A DNA stretch of 64,000 nucleotides from positions 121,512 to 185,511 of the forward strand of contig JALQCY010000005.1 in assembly GCA_023241745.1 (NCBI GenBank), read 5' to 3'. This DNA is from Isoptericola peretonis (GTDB taxonomy: Bacteria > Actinomycetota > Actinomycetes > Actinomycetales > Cellulomonadaceae). Positions 26,370-35,410 of this stretch are shown one piece after another. The notes below the pieces were generated by a model. That model made no database searches. It was not told where the DNA came from and saw only the letters and a list, made by a program, of their open reading frames with translations. Every line of letters starts with the position of its first letter. Position 1 is the stretch's first letter. The position numbers were made by a program, and so were the translations under genes.

Positions 26370-27277
26370 CCGCCGGCTGGCGGGTGGCCGGCGGCCTCGT
26401 CGCCGCTGGTGTCGCGGGGCTCGCGTACGCCCACCTGGAGACCAAGCTCTTCACCGTGCGGCGCGCCACGGTGCCGGTGCTGCCCGCGGGGCAGCCGGAC
26501 CTGCGCGTCCTGCACGTGTCGGACCTGCACCTCACGCCCTCGCAGGGCCGAAAGGTCGCGTGGGTGCGGTCGCTCGCCGCGCTCGAGCCGCACCTGGTGG
26601 TGAACACCGGCGACAACCTGGCGCACCGCGAATCGCTCGGGCCGCTGCTGGACGCGCTCGCACCGCTGCTCACGACCGCCCCCGGGGCCTTCGTCATGGG
26701 CTCGAACGACTACTACGCGCCCGTGCCGAAGAACCCGGCGCGCTACCTGAAGCGGGACACCCGCGTGAGGCACACGCGCCCGGCCGAGCTGCCCTCGCAG
26801 GACCTCGCCGACGCGATGACCGCCGCCGGGTGGAAGGACCTCACCAACCGGCGCGACGCCGTCGAGGCGGACGGCCGGCTGCTGTCGCTGGTGGGGGTCG
26901 ACGACCCGCACCTCGACCGCGACGAGTTCCCGGCGCCGTCGACCGACGACGCCCTGCTGCGCCTCGGCGTCACGCACGCCCCCTACCGCCGCGTGCTCGA
27001 CCGGATGCACGCGGACGGCGCGGACGTCGTCCTGGCCGGTCACACGCACGGCGGCCAGCTGCGGCTACCGGGCTACGGGGCCCTCGTCACCAACTGCGAC
27101 ATCGACCGGCGGCGGGCCAGCGGCCTGCACGGCTGGCCCGGGCCGCGGCCCGACGAGACGGGCGGGCGGGGCTCCACGTGGCTGCACGTCTCCGCCGGCG
27201 CGGGCACCTCGCCGTACGCCCCCGTGCGGTTCGCGTGCCGCCCGGAGGCGACGTTGCTCACGTTCACCGCCCGGTAG
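26354..27277 (+). CDS. Membrane-anchored metallophosphoesterase
   Basis: A 307-residue protein. One hydrophobic segment (about residues 9-27) is followed by a calcineurin-like phosphoesterase with the expected metal motifs: VSDLHL, NTGDNL, MGSNDYY (the GNHD equivalent), VTHAP and AGHTHGGQ. It resembles YkuE-type proteins linked to cell-envelope lipids. GTG 26354 overlaps the end of the penicillin-binding protein gene in another frame, so it is probably co-transcribed with that gene. Confidence 0.9.
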   Translation: MGRQLTAGWRVAGGLVAAGVAGLAYAHLETKLFTVRRATVPVLPAGQPDLRVLHVSDLHLTPSQGRKVAWVRSLAALEPHLVVNTGDNLAHRESLGPLLDALAPLLTTAPGAFVMGSNDYYAPVPKNPARYLKRDTRVRHTRPAELPSQDLADAMTAAGWKDLTNRRDAVEADGRLLSLVGVDDPHLDRDEFPAPSTDDALLRLGVTHAPYRRVLDRMHADGADVVLAGHTHGGQLRLPGYGALVTNCDIDRRRASGLHGWPGPRPDETGGRGSTWLHVSAGAGTSPYAPVRFACRPEATLLTFTAR

Positions 27278-27369
27278 CCGGATCTCGTTTTCGTCCAGGC
27301 CGGATCGTCGGCTATTCTAGGCAGGCTTCCACAGGAGAACGGCGTTCTCCGTGCGTGGGGCAAGTCCTT

Positions 27370-27447
<78 letters not shown>

Positions 27448-27448
27448 C

Positions 27449-27496
27449 CGAAAGGCCCTCTGACCAGCGGAAACGCTGAGACCAGGGGGCCTTTCG
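27449..27496. terminator. Terminator with nested hairpin after tRNA-Pro
   Basis: Outer arms CGAAAGGCCC (27449-27458) and GGGCCTTTCG (27487-27496) pair perfectly. Inside them is a second perfect stem CAGCG-GAAA-CGCTG (27465-27478). CTTTGCCC follows. It is placed to end the tRNA transcript and also the opposing integrase transcript. Confidence 0.75.
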
Positions 27497-27544
27497 CTTT
27501 GCCCGGAAGGGCTGTCCGAAGTCGCTGAGTGCCAAAGTGAGTGC

Positions 27545-28759
27545 CTACGCCGCGCCACGTCCACCCGCTTCGTCGTCCTTGGCCGGCGATTCCTCGACCC
27601 CCATCACCGAGAACAAGTCGTCCATCGCACGGGCCCCGGTCTGGAGCACCGGTCGCAGCTCGTGCCGGTAGACAGCTTCCGTTACCGCGGTTCCCGAGTG
27701 GCCGACGAGCCGGGAGATCTCCTCGAGCGGGACGCCGTGCTCGCTCATGAGAGAGACGAAGGAGTGCCGCAGGTCCCGCGGGGTCCACTCCGAAGGCTCG
27801 AGCCCGGGTACCCGTCGCAGCGCGTCGCGGAAATGCCGTCGCACGTTCGAGGCGTCGAGTGGTGTTCCGACCTGCGAGGCGAAGACGAGTCCGTGCTCCT
27901 GCCAGCGCTCGCCAGCTGCCCTCCGCGCCTCCGCCTGGGTGTGCTGCTGAGCGCGCAGGGCACGCACCGCGATCGTCGGCAGCGCAAGCGTCCTTCGCGA
28001 CTTCCGGGTCTTCGTGTCGCCGCCGACTCGGACCGAACGCCACACGTTCACCGACGGCGGCGCGGGCGGGTCACCGTCGGGTCGCCCCTCGAGGTCGACG
28101 TGCCGCCACTCCAGAGCGCGCACCTCTTCCGTCCGCAGCCCCGTCGTCAGCGACAGCACGATGTAAGCGTGCATCGGATGTCCCACCGAGCGTCCGAGCA
28201 CGTCGTCCGCCTGCCGCAGCGTCAAGGATCGTGAGTCGCGGCCAGCCCGTCCGCGCGGGATCTGCGCGAGCTCGACGACGTTGCGCTCCACCATCCCCTG
28301 GATCATTGCGCGGCGTACCGCACGGTTGAGCACCGAACGCGTCTCGCGGAGCGTCCGGGTCGACTGTGTTTGCCCGAGGGTGATGAGCCACCGCTCGACC
28401 TCGTCGGCACGCAGGTCCTTGAGCTTCCTCGCACCGAGATGCTCGATGACGTGCCGTGCGAGGTAGCCGTGCTTCTCGGTCGTCCGCTCGCCGGCCTTGC
28501 CCTGTCCGAGCTCGAGCCAGTCCTCGACGGCCCGCTTCACGGTGTACCGATCAGCTCCGACCCGGATCCCAGCCTCGTGCTCCTTGACCTTCTCCCGCAG
28601 GGCTCGGAGAGCCGCCGACTCCGTCTTGCCGGAACCGCGACGCACAATCCGCTTCCCCCGCGCGTCGTAGCCGACCACCTTCGCCGCGAGGTAGCGCTGG
28701 CGACGCTCGTCCCAGTAGACGCTCCCCTCCCCGTGTGGGGCGCGCTGTCGCTCGTTCAT
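27545..28759 (-). CDS. int: Tyrosine site-specific integrase
   Basis: A 404-residue phage/ICE-type tyrosine recombinase. The N-terminal arm-binding and SAM-like domains span about residues 10-160. The catalytic residues are Arg209 (TTGLRTEE), Arg331 in TPRDLRHSF (the box I-type histidine is replaced by Arg328, a variant I recall from other actinobacterial integrases), His354 (LVGHSGT) and the nucleophile Tyr364 (AVYRHEL). It overlaps xis by 4 nt and lies about 100 bases from tRNA-Pro. It should integrate and, with Xis, excise the element. Confidence 0.95.
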   Translation of the reverse strand: MNERQRAPHGEGSVYWDERRQRYLAAKVVGYDARGKRIVRRGSGKTESAALRALREKVKEHEAGIRVGADRYTVKRAVEDWLELGQGKAGERTTEKHGYLARHVIEHLGARKLKDLRADEVERWLITLGQTQSTRTLRETRSVLNRAVRRAMIQGMVERNVVELAQIPRGRAGRDSRSLTLRQADDVLGRSVGHPMHAYIVLSLTTGLRTEEVRALEWRHVDLEGRPDGDPPAPPSVNVWRSVRVGGDTKTRKSRRTLALPTIAVRALRAQQHTQAEARRAAGERWQEHGLVFASQVGTPLDASNVRRHFRDALRRVPGLEPSEWTPRDLRHSFVSLMSEHGVPLEEISRLVGHSGTAVTEAVYRHELRPVLQTGARAMDDLFSVMGVEESPAKDDEAGGRGAA

Positions 28760-28974
28760 GCCGTCACCGCCAGACGCGTGCGGATGTACTCGTGGATCGC
28801 CACGGCCGGGATTAGCCGGCGGCGGCCGACCTTCATGGACCGTAGCTGTCCCGAGCGGAGCAGCTCATAGGTGGTGTCTCGCGAGATGCGCAGTACCTCG
28901 GCCGCTTCTTCCACGCTGTAGACGAGCGGCGGCTCGTCCGCCGCCACGAAGTCGTGGTTGTCCTTGCTGGTCAT
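28756..28974 (-). CDS. xis: Excisionase-like MerR-type HTH protein
   Basis: A 72-residue protein with the helix-turn-helix of the excisionase/DNA-binding family: VYSVEEAAEVLRISRDTTYELLR, then SMKVGRRRLIPAVAIHEYI. It is coupled to int by a 4-nt overlap and follows the Rep gene in the standard AICE order. Its likely role is to direct the integrase toward excision. Confidence 0.9.
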   Translation of the reverse strand: MTSKDNHDFVAADEPPLVYSVEEAAEVLRISRDTTYELLRSGQLRSMKVGRRRLIPAVAIHEYIRTRLAVTA

Positions 28975-29007
28975 GGTGGATGTCCCCTCGTAGTCGTCAC
29001 TGTCCCG

Positions 29008-30537
29008 TCAGGCTCGATGGATGCGCGCGTGGCGCCGGTCGGCACGCCACTTCTCGTACTCGCGGGCACGAGACGCCGCGGCGTCGGCGAGGGCCTTGTC
29101 CCCCGCACGAGGCCAGCCCGACCCCTCGAATGCCCAGTTGGCGATTACGAGGGTTGTCTCCTCCTCGTCCGCCATGAGCCGATCCTCGAGCTCTCGGACG
29201 TCAAGCACCTCGTCGCGATGACGTGAGTCGGCTGCGTAGCGTTGGAAGCGTCGGCGGGCGCGACGCAGGGCCCCCAGGGTGACCGAGTAGCGGCGCGACT
29301 TGCTCGAGAAGTGGCCGCGGAACCCGAGCATCAGAGCCCATCGACCGAGCAGGGCGTATGTGTTCTGGCAGCACTCGCCGCAGAGGCGTGCGCGGCGGTC
29401 GTTGACGCGCTCGTCGCACCCGAAGGGACACCCGGCGAGGGCGCGGGTCGCCAGGGCTCGGCAGGAGTCGATGATCCTCTCGAGGTGCGGAGCAGGGCGC
29501 CTGGGGTCGACGCCGGCCGACTTGGTCGAGTACTTCGCGAGGTACGCGGCAACCTGCTCAGCGGTGATCTGGTCGCCGGCCGCCGCGCCATCACGGACGA
29601 CTCGCACGTCGGTCTGGCTGCCAAACCGGAGGATGCGTTCGACGTCGCCGTCATCGACGGGCATGGCCGCGTACTGGACCGCAGTGACAGCGTCGCGAAC
29701 TCCTCGCTCCAGCGCTGACGCCGTGATCGGCGCTGGCGACCCCGGACCATCGGGTCCGTCGATCCGGACGAGCCCATGGAAGTGGACCAGCCCGCGCGCC
29801 TGAAACTCAGCGACCTTGGCGTACTCGAGGCGCGCATGGTGCTTGAGATCGCGTTCCGTGACGCCGAGCTCAGCGGCAAGCTGCCGTCGCAGGGCGATCG
29901 TGAACCGGCGCCACAGCTCGGGCGCGTGCCACTGCCAGACCACGGCCGACTCGACGTCGTAGCAGTCCGGGCACAGCGGGGCGCCGACGTCAGGGTCGTC
30001 GATGTCGTGGTGCGCCCAGCACGTCAGGCGCCGGCCGTGCGGGCAGACGCCGGTGCGCGATCGCGGATGGCAGGGCTGTTTCCCGTCGCGGGCACTGTGC
30101 ACGGCCCCGAAGGAGGGCGCAGTGAGCGTGACGAACAGCAGCGGGTTCGTCTGGACCGTGGCCGGGACGCCCTTGCCCCCGTGCAGGCCGGTGGAGACCA
30201 ACTCGAAGGTGTCGCGCGCATAGATGCGCGAGCACGAGGGGCAGACCTCCTCGCGCCGGTTGCCGCAGGGCTTGAACAGCCTCCCCATCGGTTCGTCGAC
30301 CGAGCGAAAGGTCGTGATCTCGCCGGTGCGCGTGTCGACGGTCTCCGAGCTGCCGACGAGACGGACCGGGTGGGCGCAGTTGCCGACCTTGGCGAGCGTC
30401 GCAGCGAGGGCCGGCATCGTGCCGTCGGCGAGGCGTCCCACGATGGACTCCGCCTCGGACGCGACGAGGTCGCCCAGCTCGAGGGGAGCGTCGGGCCCGA
30501 AGCCCGGGAACCCATCGCGCGTCGCCGTCGTCATCAC
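29008..30537 (-). CDS. repSA: RepSA-type replication initiator
   Basis: A 509-residue protein of the RepSA family of actinomycete integrative elements (pSAM2 type), which starts rolling-circle-like replication of the excised circle. Visible features are FVTLTAPSFG (motif 1), ARGLVHFHG with the HFH metal motif at residues 252-254 (motif 2), AAYLAKYSTKS with candidate tyrosines (motif 3), and several zinc-type Cys pairs (CPSC, CPDC, CGECC). It overlaps the tra gene by 4 nt. Confidence 0.9.
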   Translation of the reverse strand: MMTTATRDGFPGFGPDAPLELGDLVASEAESIVGRLADGTMPALAATLAKVGNCAHPVRLVGSSETVDTRTGEITTFRSVDEPMGRLFKPCGNRREEVCPSCSRIYARDTFELVSTGLHGGKGVPATVQTNPLLFVTLTAPSFGAVHSARDGKQPCHPRSRTGVCPHGRRLTCWAHHDIDDPDVGAPLCPDCYDVESAVVWQWHAPELWRRFTIALRRQLAAELGVTERDLKHHARLEYAKVAEFQARGLVHFHGLVRIDGPDGPGSPAPITASALERGVRDAVTAVQYAAMPVDDGDVERILRFGSQTDVRVVRDGAAAGDQITAEQVAAYLAKYSTKSAGVDPRRPAPHLERIIDSCRALATRALAGCPFGCDERVNDRRARLCGECCQNTYALLGRWALMLGFRGHFSSKSRRYSVTLGALRRARRRFQRYAADSRHRDEVLDVRELEDRLMADEEETTLVIANWAFEGSGWPRAGDKALADAAASRAREYEKWRADRRHARIHRA

Positions 30538-32012
30538 GCCGCCTCAGGATCCTCAGGCTCACGCGGAGCGCGAGGCGAGCGCTGGCGGTCGGGAGGCGGG
30601 GCGACGATCGAGACGAGCTCGCCCACCTGCTCGTCAACGTCAGTCTCAGGCTCATCTGGTTCCTCGTCCGCACCGGGATCGACCGGCGCCGGGTAGGTGC
30701 CCGCGACCAGCCGGAGGACGTCGTCGGGCCAGTAGTCGGCCCGCACCCGCTCGACCTCGCCGTCGTTGCGCACGACGTACCCGACCCCGGGCATGGTCCG
30801 GTCAATGCGGTGCGCCGGGGCGAGGTCGCCGTACCCGTCGCCGAGGACCATGCGGGTCTCCGACGTCGAGGCGAGCCTCAGAGCGATGGTCTGGGTGAAC
30901 AGCTCGCGCATGCCCACGGTCTCCTTGCGCGGGTCCTGCACGAAGGCCACCACCATCACGCCGAGTGCGCGGCCCTGAGTCAGGATCCGCTTGAGCAGCG
31001 TGGTCGCCTCGTTGACGACGTCGCGCGACGCGTAGCCCGTCAGCACGGCGAGCTCGTCGATCAGCAGCACGTGCGCCGGGTCTCCCTCGGAAGGTTCGAA
31101 CTGCCGAGTCCTGCCCCGCATGGCAGCCTGCCGCTCGCCGATGACCCTGTGCAGAGAGTTGAGCAGCTCGAGCGCCGCCCGTTCGTCCATTGCGACCGAC
31201 GAGAACATCCTTGCGCCCACAGCTACCTCGACGCCGCCCTTGAGGTCGATCCCCCACAGCCGCACGAGTCCGGCGCTGGCCGCCGGGGAGAGGTTGCCCG
31301 CGATGCCCCAGAAGATCGACCCCTTGCCAGCACCCGATCGTCCGACGACGAGGGTGTGACGGCCGGCGAGCTCGAGCCGCCATGGCGAGCCGTCCGAGCG
31401 CCGGCCGAGGGTGACGGCCTCGGTCTCGATCTCGTCCGGGAAGGGAGGCGTAGACGGCTCGTGCAGGAGCTCGCGCATCGTCAGCACGATCTCAACCACA
31501 CCCGGACCGATGCGTCGCGAGTCGACCGACTCCGCGTCGAAGGCGGTAGCAATGGCCTCGGCAGCATCAACCAGGTCATCGACGGTCTGCCCGACGACGG
31601 CACGGACGCGGAGCGTGAGCGTGTTCCCGCTCGTACGGACCTTGAGCAGCTGAGGGAATCGTTGCCTCTTGTCGTTCTCCCACGGCCACGCGAGCCCGCA
31701 CCGCTCGGCAACCCGACCCCACTCCTTGCGTACCCGACGTCGCCAGGCTCGACGACGCAACGGACCGCCGAGTGCCGCCTCGTACGTGAGCGGGCTGACG
31801 GCTTCCCAGATCGCCCGGACCGTGTTCCATACCGGCACGAGTAGCAAGACGGCGATCCCCGCCGCTTCGTGGTCGGTGATCAGCAAGACGTCGCCGACCA
31901 CGAAGCTGACGAGAATAATTCGCCACGACTGGGCGGTCCACGCCACGGAGTTCCAGAACGCGCGCCCTGCCCGCCCGAGCAACGAGCCGATCAAAGCGAG
32001 CCCGGACATCAC
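30534..32012 (-). CDS. traSA: FtsK/SpoIIIE-type DNA translocase, TraSA-like
   Basis: A 492-residue protein. Two hydrophobic segments (about 30-65) anchor it. The FtsK-type ATPase core has Walker A GRSGAGKGS (224-232) and Walker B VLLIDELAVL (around 315-324), and a later arginine-finger-like stretch. In AICEs this single protein moves double-stranded DNA between mycelial cells. It is coupled by 4-nt overlaps to its neighbours on both sides. Because a VirB4-type apparatus lies downstream in this element, it could also act as that machine's coupling ATPase; this is inference. Confidence 0.9.
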   Translation of the reverse strand: MMSGLALIGSLLGRAGRAFWNSVAWTAQSWRIILVSFVVGDVLLITDHEAAGIAVLLLVPVWNTVRAIWEAVSPLTYEAALGGPLRRRAWRRRVRKEWGRVAERCGLAWPWENDKRQRFPQLLKVRTSGNTLTLRVRAVVGQTVDDLVDAAEAIATAFDAESVDSRRIGPGVVEIVLTMRELLHEPSTPPFPDEIETEAVTLGRRSDGSPWRLELAGRHTLVVGRSGAGKGSIFWGIAGNLSPAASAGLVRLWGIDLKGGVEVAVGARMFSSVAMDERAALELLNSLHRVIGERQAAMRGRTRQFEPSEGDPAHVLLIDELAVLTGYASRDVVNEATTLLKRILTQGRALGVMVVAFVQDPRKETVGMRELFTQTIALRLASTSETRMVLGDGYGDLAPAHRIDRTMPGVGYVVRNDGEVERVRADYWPDDVLRLVAGTYPAPVDPGADEEPDEPETDVDEQVGELVSIVAPPPDRQRSPRAPREPEDPEAA

Positions 32013-32398
32013 GCCGCACCGTTTCCAGATGGGGCAGCCACAGAGGCGCCATCCTCACGCCGAGGGAACGCCCGCAGGGGCCGGACCGGCTCCACGTCGC
32101 AGAACACCTGGAACTGTGCCTCAGGCCATGTCCCGCCTTTCCACACCGCGAACGGGTGAACGGACTGAGACGTCGCGACCTCGAGCACCTGGTCCAGCCC
32201 GAGGCGCCATGCGAGGTACTCCGCGGCGGTCTGGGAGGCCACGTGCACCGACACTCCCCCGTTGCCCACCTCGACGGTGACGACCCGGCCGTTGACCATG
32301 GCGATGATGTCCGCCGCCATGGCCAACAGCTCCGGGACGGTCGGCCCGATCTCCCCCGAGGTGTCGAGGGTCTGCCCGACGTCGAAGTCCGACATCAC
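32009..32398 (-). CDS. AICE hypothetical protein
   Basis: A 129-residue soluble protein, mixed alpha/beta by appearance (VPELLAMAADIIAMVNGRVVTVEVG, AAEYLAWRLGLDQVLEV). I do not recognise a domain. It lies between the Pra-like and TraSA-like genes with 4-nt overlaps on each side, so it is an integral part of the element's transfer/replication operon. Confidence 0.6.
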   Translation of the reverse strand: MMSDFDVGQTLDTSGEIGPTVPELLAMAADIIAMVNGRVVTVEVGNGGVSVHVASQTAAEYLAWRLGLDQVLEVATSQSVHPFAVWKGGTWPEAQFQVFCDVEPVRPLRAFPRREDGASVAAPSGNGAA

Positions 32399-32823
32399 GC
32401 CGCCGCCTTCTGCTCACCTGACTTGGCCTGCTCCTGTCCCGCCGTCGCGAAGCCCTTCGCTCGGAACGACCACGCGATGCGGGGCCGGGTGCCCGAGTCG
32501 TCGACGTAGGGCAGCGCCGTCAGCCCGGCGAACTTCACGGGGGTCCACGGCATCGGAGAGGTGTTCTTCGGCGGCACCGGCTGGACCTCGGCAGCGAACT
32601 TCACCGTGACGCCGAGCTCGCGACGGTTGGCCTCTTCGTCACCGTCGATCACCGTGCACTGCCACAGCGGGAGGCCGGTCTCCTTGTCGCGCTGCTGGGG
32701 CCGCGAGCCGTCCGGGCGCTTCTCGGCCTGGAAGTCGGCGACGGGCTCCACGATGCCCCGCAGGTAGGCGCCCTGGGGAAACACTGCCTCGTGGGCGATC
32801 TCGAACCGCTTGGCGATGGCCAT
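32395..32823 (-). CDS. pra: Pra-like activator of replication, integration and excision
   Basis: A 142-residue protein with the pattern FEIAHEAVFPQGAYLRGIVE, RPDGSRPQQRDKETGLPLWQ and GLTALPY. I associate this with the small AICE proteins annotated as plasmid replication, integration and excision activators, named after pSAM2 Pra. It is the first gene of the minus-strand operon (pra, hypothetical, traSA, repSA, xis, int), preceded by a GAGGAG ribosome site. Its promoter faces the divergent XRE regulator gene across a repeated operator. Confidence 0.7.
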   Translation of the reverse strand: MAIAKRFEIAHEAVFPQGAYLRGIVEPVADFQAEKRPDGSRPQQRDKETGLPLWQCTVIDGDEEANRRELGVTVKFAAEVQPVPPKNTSPMPWTPVKFAGLTALPYVDDSGTRPRIAWSFRAKGFATAGQEQAKSGEQKAAA

Positions 32824-32919
32824 GATGTCGTCTCCTCGTCGATCTCGTGTTCATTCCAGTTCGGGCTGGATGCCCACTCACCACGAGACCGTCAGCGACA
32901 AGGACGTCGTCACCACCTA

Positions 32920-32962
32920 GCGGGACGTCTTGGGACGTCCTACGATGACAAAGACGTCCCGC
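32920..32962. promoter_or_regulatory. Repeated GGGACGTC operator in the divergent promoter
   Basis: Three copies of the GGGACGTC element lie between the pra-like and XRE genes. A perfect 12-bp inverted repeat has arms GCGGGACGTCTT (32920-32931) and AAGACGTCCCGC (32951-32962), with a third copy GGGACGTCC at 32932-32940 between them. A -10-like TACGAT (32941-32946) lies inside the array. The layout suggests that the adjacent XRE regulator, like KorSA in pSAM2, binds here and represses the excision/transfer operon. Confidence 0.7.
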
Positions 32963-33005
32963 AACGCCCCATCCAGTGCTCATCATCGTCACGCTTGGAG
33001 CCGCC

Positions 33006-33758
33006 ATGACGAACGAACGACTGCGCGCAGCGATCACCGACGCCGGATTCTCGCTCCAGGAGTTCAGCGACCAGCTCGGCGTCGATCCCAAGACCGTCGA
33101 GCGCTGGATCACCAAGGACCGGATGCCCTACCTGTCCCACCGCATGAACGCCGCAGGCATCTTGGGCAGGACCGCTGGCTACCTCTGGCCGTCGACCGAG
33201 GCCGACCCTCGCACGAAGTCAGCCACCCGCGCCGAGCTCGTCGACCTCTACCCCAGCCGTGGCGCGCTTCCCATCTCCATGTGGGAAGACCTCATCGACG
33301 GCGCCACCGAGTCGATCGACCTTCTCGCTTTCGCCGGCTCGTTCCTGCACGACGGGATTCCTGAGTTCGGCGAGCGGATCAGGGCACGTGCGGCGGCAGG
33401 CGTGCGAATTCGCCTGCTGTTCGGAGACCCAGAGAGCGCAGCTGTCACGCTACGCGGCGAGGAGGAGGGCATCGGCGACCTCATGGCTGCCCGATGCCGG
33501 CTGACGTGGAACTACCTCGCACCCTTGCTCGACGGCATCGCGGGCATTCAGGCACGCAAGCACGGCAGCACGGTCTACGCCTCGCTCTTCCGCTTCGACA
33601 ACACTCTGCTAGTCAACCCACACGCCCTGGGCGCGCCGGCCGGGCACTCCCCGATCCTCCATCTGCATCGCATCGCTGGTGGCAAGCTCTTCGATCACTA
33701 CATGGAGTCCTTCGATCGGACCTGGCAGTTCGCCAATCGATCGCTACGACTCGACTAG
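33006..33758 (+). CDS. XRE-type regulator with phospholipase D-like C-terminal domain
   Basis: A 250-residue protein. The N-terminal HTH reads LQEFSDQLGVDPKTVERWI. The C-terminal about 150 residues (MWEDLIDGATESIDLLAFAGSF, IRARAAAGVRIRLLFGDPES) look like a PLD-type fold without an intact HxK motif, as in XRE/DUF5919-type proteins of actinomycete elements. The probable role is control of the divergent transfer operon, possibly after sensing a ligand with the second domain. ATG 33006 is chosen because the HTH begins there. Confidence 0.75.
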   Translation: MTNERLRAAITDAGFSLQEFSDQLGVDPKTVERWITKDRMPYLSHRMNAAGILGRTAGYLWPSTEADPRTKSATRAELVDLYPSRGALPISMWEDLIDGATESIDLLAFAGSFLHDGIPEFGERIRARAAAGVRIRLLFGDPESAAVTLRGEEEGIGDLMAARCRLTWNYLAPLLDGIAGIQARKHGSTVYASLFRFDNTLLVNPHALGAPAGHSPILHLHRIAGGKLFDHYMESFDRTWQFANRSLRLD

Positions 33759-34019
33759 CCCAGACGTCTGGATCGCCTCGCGCAAAACTCGACCCAGCGC
33801 TACCAGGGCCGACCCGTCCCATCGGCAGCGGCAGAGCGCCTGTCCATCAACCACTACCCGTGCGCGTCGCCCGCCGCTGTCGTTCAGCCTCTCGCTCAGG
33901 CGCCCTAGGAACAAAGTCCGGAAGCCAACACCGCCCTCGAGGCCGCCGGCAAGAACATCAGCGCTCCGGCGCCACGCTAGGCAACCCAATGAGCGCGAGC
34001 ACCGAGTAACCTTCCCCTC

Positions 34020-35351
34020 GTGGGATCTCATTGGCTACTGACCGCGGGGCGGCGCGAACTCCTCTGGGGGAAGAACTTCCTGCCCGACCCGCTGATGCTT
34101 GTCTTCGATGACGACGACCGACGGATTGACCGAACGCGCTATGCCGCGCTGCAAGCCCGTTGGTCCACAGACGACGGCGCCGAAACATCTAACGAGGAAT
34201 TGCATCACCTATACACCTACCAAGCCAAAGCCGAAGACCTCGTAGCCCGCCTGACCCTCCAAGGCTTCGGACCTACTGCAGTAGTCGAGCATGCCGAGAG
34301 ATATCTGGACGATGAGATGGGCTCCGAAGACTCGTTCCTTTGGGGTGACATCGACAAGGAATACCGGACGGGCAAACGCTTGTTGCAAGCTATGTTGACC
34401 TGGGAGTCCCGGAACGGACGAATCATGGCCCGTGGGGAGTCTCGACATGATCGATCGATGTCCTGGGCCTGGGATGAGTTGCTCGAAGCTTTTGACGACC
34501 CTCGCTTCAAACTTGCACTCGGCCTCACTCGCACCCGGCGCTCTACTACGGTCACGCTCGATCTCACGGATCTCCTTCTCGGAGGCTGGCTTGAAGAGAA
34601 CGAAATCCCGCACCGAACTGCGCGCACACGAGTCGCAAACGACGTGACCGCGAATGGGCGCGTGATCGTAATCACCGAGGGCCGCACAGACGCAGAGTTT
34701 CTCACCCGAGCCCTCGCTCTTGCCCGACCCGAGCTCACAGACGCCTTCTCTTTCTTGGACTTCGAAGGAACGTCTGCACCCGGAGGTACCGATCGCGTGG
34801 TGAGCCTCACTCGCGGCATGGCGGCGGCGAAGGTAATGAATCGAGTCGTCGCCGTACTTGATAACGACACGGCAGGCAAAGCTGCATTTGAACAGCTCAA
34901 GCGCAGTAATCTTGCAGTCACGATAACAGCCACCCGACTGCCCGACGTCGAACTTGGATCAAGCTATCCCACCCTTGGCCCGAACGGCATGTCCCATGTG
35001 AACATCAATGGTCGAGCGATCACAATTGAAATGATGTTTGGTCAAACCGTGCTGCAGGATTCTGCGAATCTTACGCTATCACCGGTCCGGTGGACCGGCT
35101 ACAACAGCGCTGTGGGCGAGTATCAGGGAGAGGTTGAGGCCAAGAAGCTGATCCAAGCTCGCATACGAACTGCCCTATCAGCGCCCTCAATCGACCATCT
35201 TGACGAAGAGGCTGCCGAGGGTTGTCGCCGGCTGGCCAGCATGCTGATTGATGCGACAGCTGAGGCCACGCCTGCACTATCGTCCGATTTCTCTCCATTA
35301 CTCTGGATCCGCGAGCGCGAGAGTGATGCAAACGTCTCGATCGACAACTAG
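34020..35351 (+). CDS. HEPN/Toprim-N domain protein with Toprim fold, putative defence nuclease
   Basis: A 443-residue protein starting at GTG. Residues 1-190 match the 'HEPN/Toprim N-terminal domain' pattern (MGSHWLLTAGRRELLWGKN, DDDDRRIDR). A Toprim-like domain follows with VIVITEGRTDAEFL (Glu220, Asp224) and VVAVLDNDTAGKAAF (Asp281-x-Asp283), the catalytic acids of Toprim nucleases. Such proteins are associated with anti-phage or nucleic-acid conflict functions. Base composition is visibly more AT-rich than the flanks, and it interrupts the AICE backbone between the XRE and Nudix genes, suggesting a later insertion. Confidence 0.75.
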   Translation: MGSHWLLTAGRRELLWGKNFLPDPLMLVFDDDDRRIDRTRYAALQARWSTDDGAETSNEELHHLYTYQAKAEDLVARLTLQGFGPTAVVEHAERYLDDEMGSEDSFLWGDIDKEYRTGKRLLQAMLTWESRNGRIMARGESRHDRSMSWAWDELLEAFDDPRFKLALGLTRTRRSTTVTLDLTDLLLGGWLEENEIPHRTARTRVANDVTANGRVIVITEGRTDAEFLTRALALARPELTDAFSFLDFEGTSAPGGTDRVVSLTRGMAAAKVMNRVVAVLDNDTAGKAAFEQLKRSNLAVTITATRLPDVELGSSYPTLGPNGMSHVNINGRAITIEMMFGQTVLQDSANLTLSPVRWTGYNSAVGEYQGEVEAKKLIQARIRTALSAPSIDHLDEEAAEGCRRLASMLIDATAEATPALSSDFSPLLWIRERESDANVSIDN

Positions 35352-35410
35352 TTGCCGTCACGCGGGAGCCAACCTAGCGGTGGTCACATCGGAACGAATC
35401 GGAGACGTCA

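Noticed and set aside
33759-34019. Short open frames of 70-120 codons on both strands between the XRE and Toprim genes
   Set aside because: No ribosome sites, no coherent composition and no domains; treated as intergenic.
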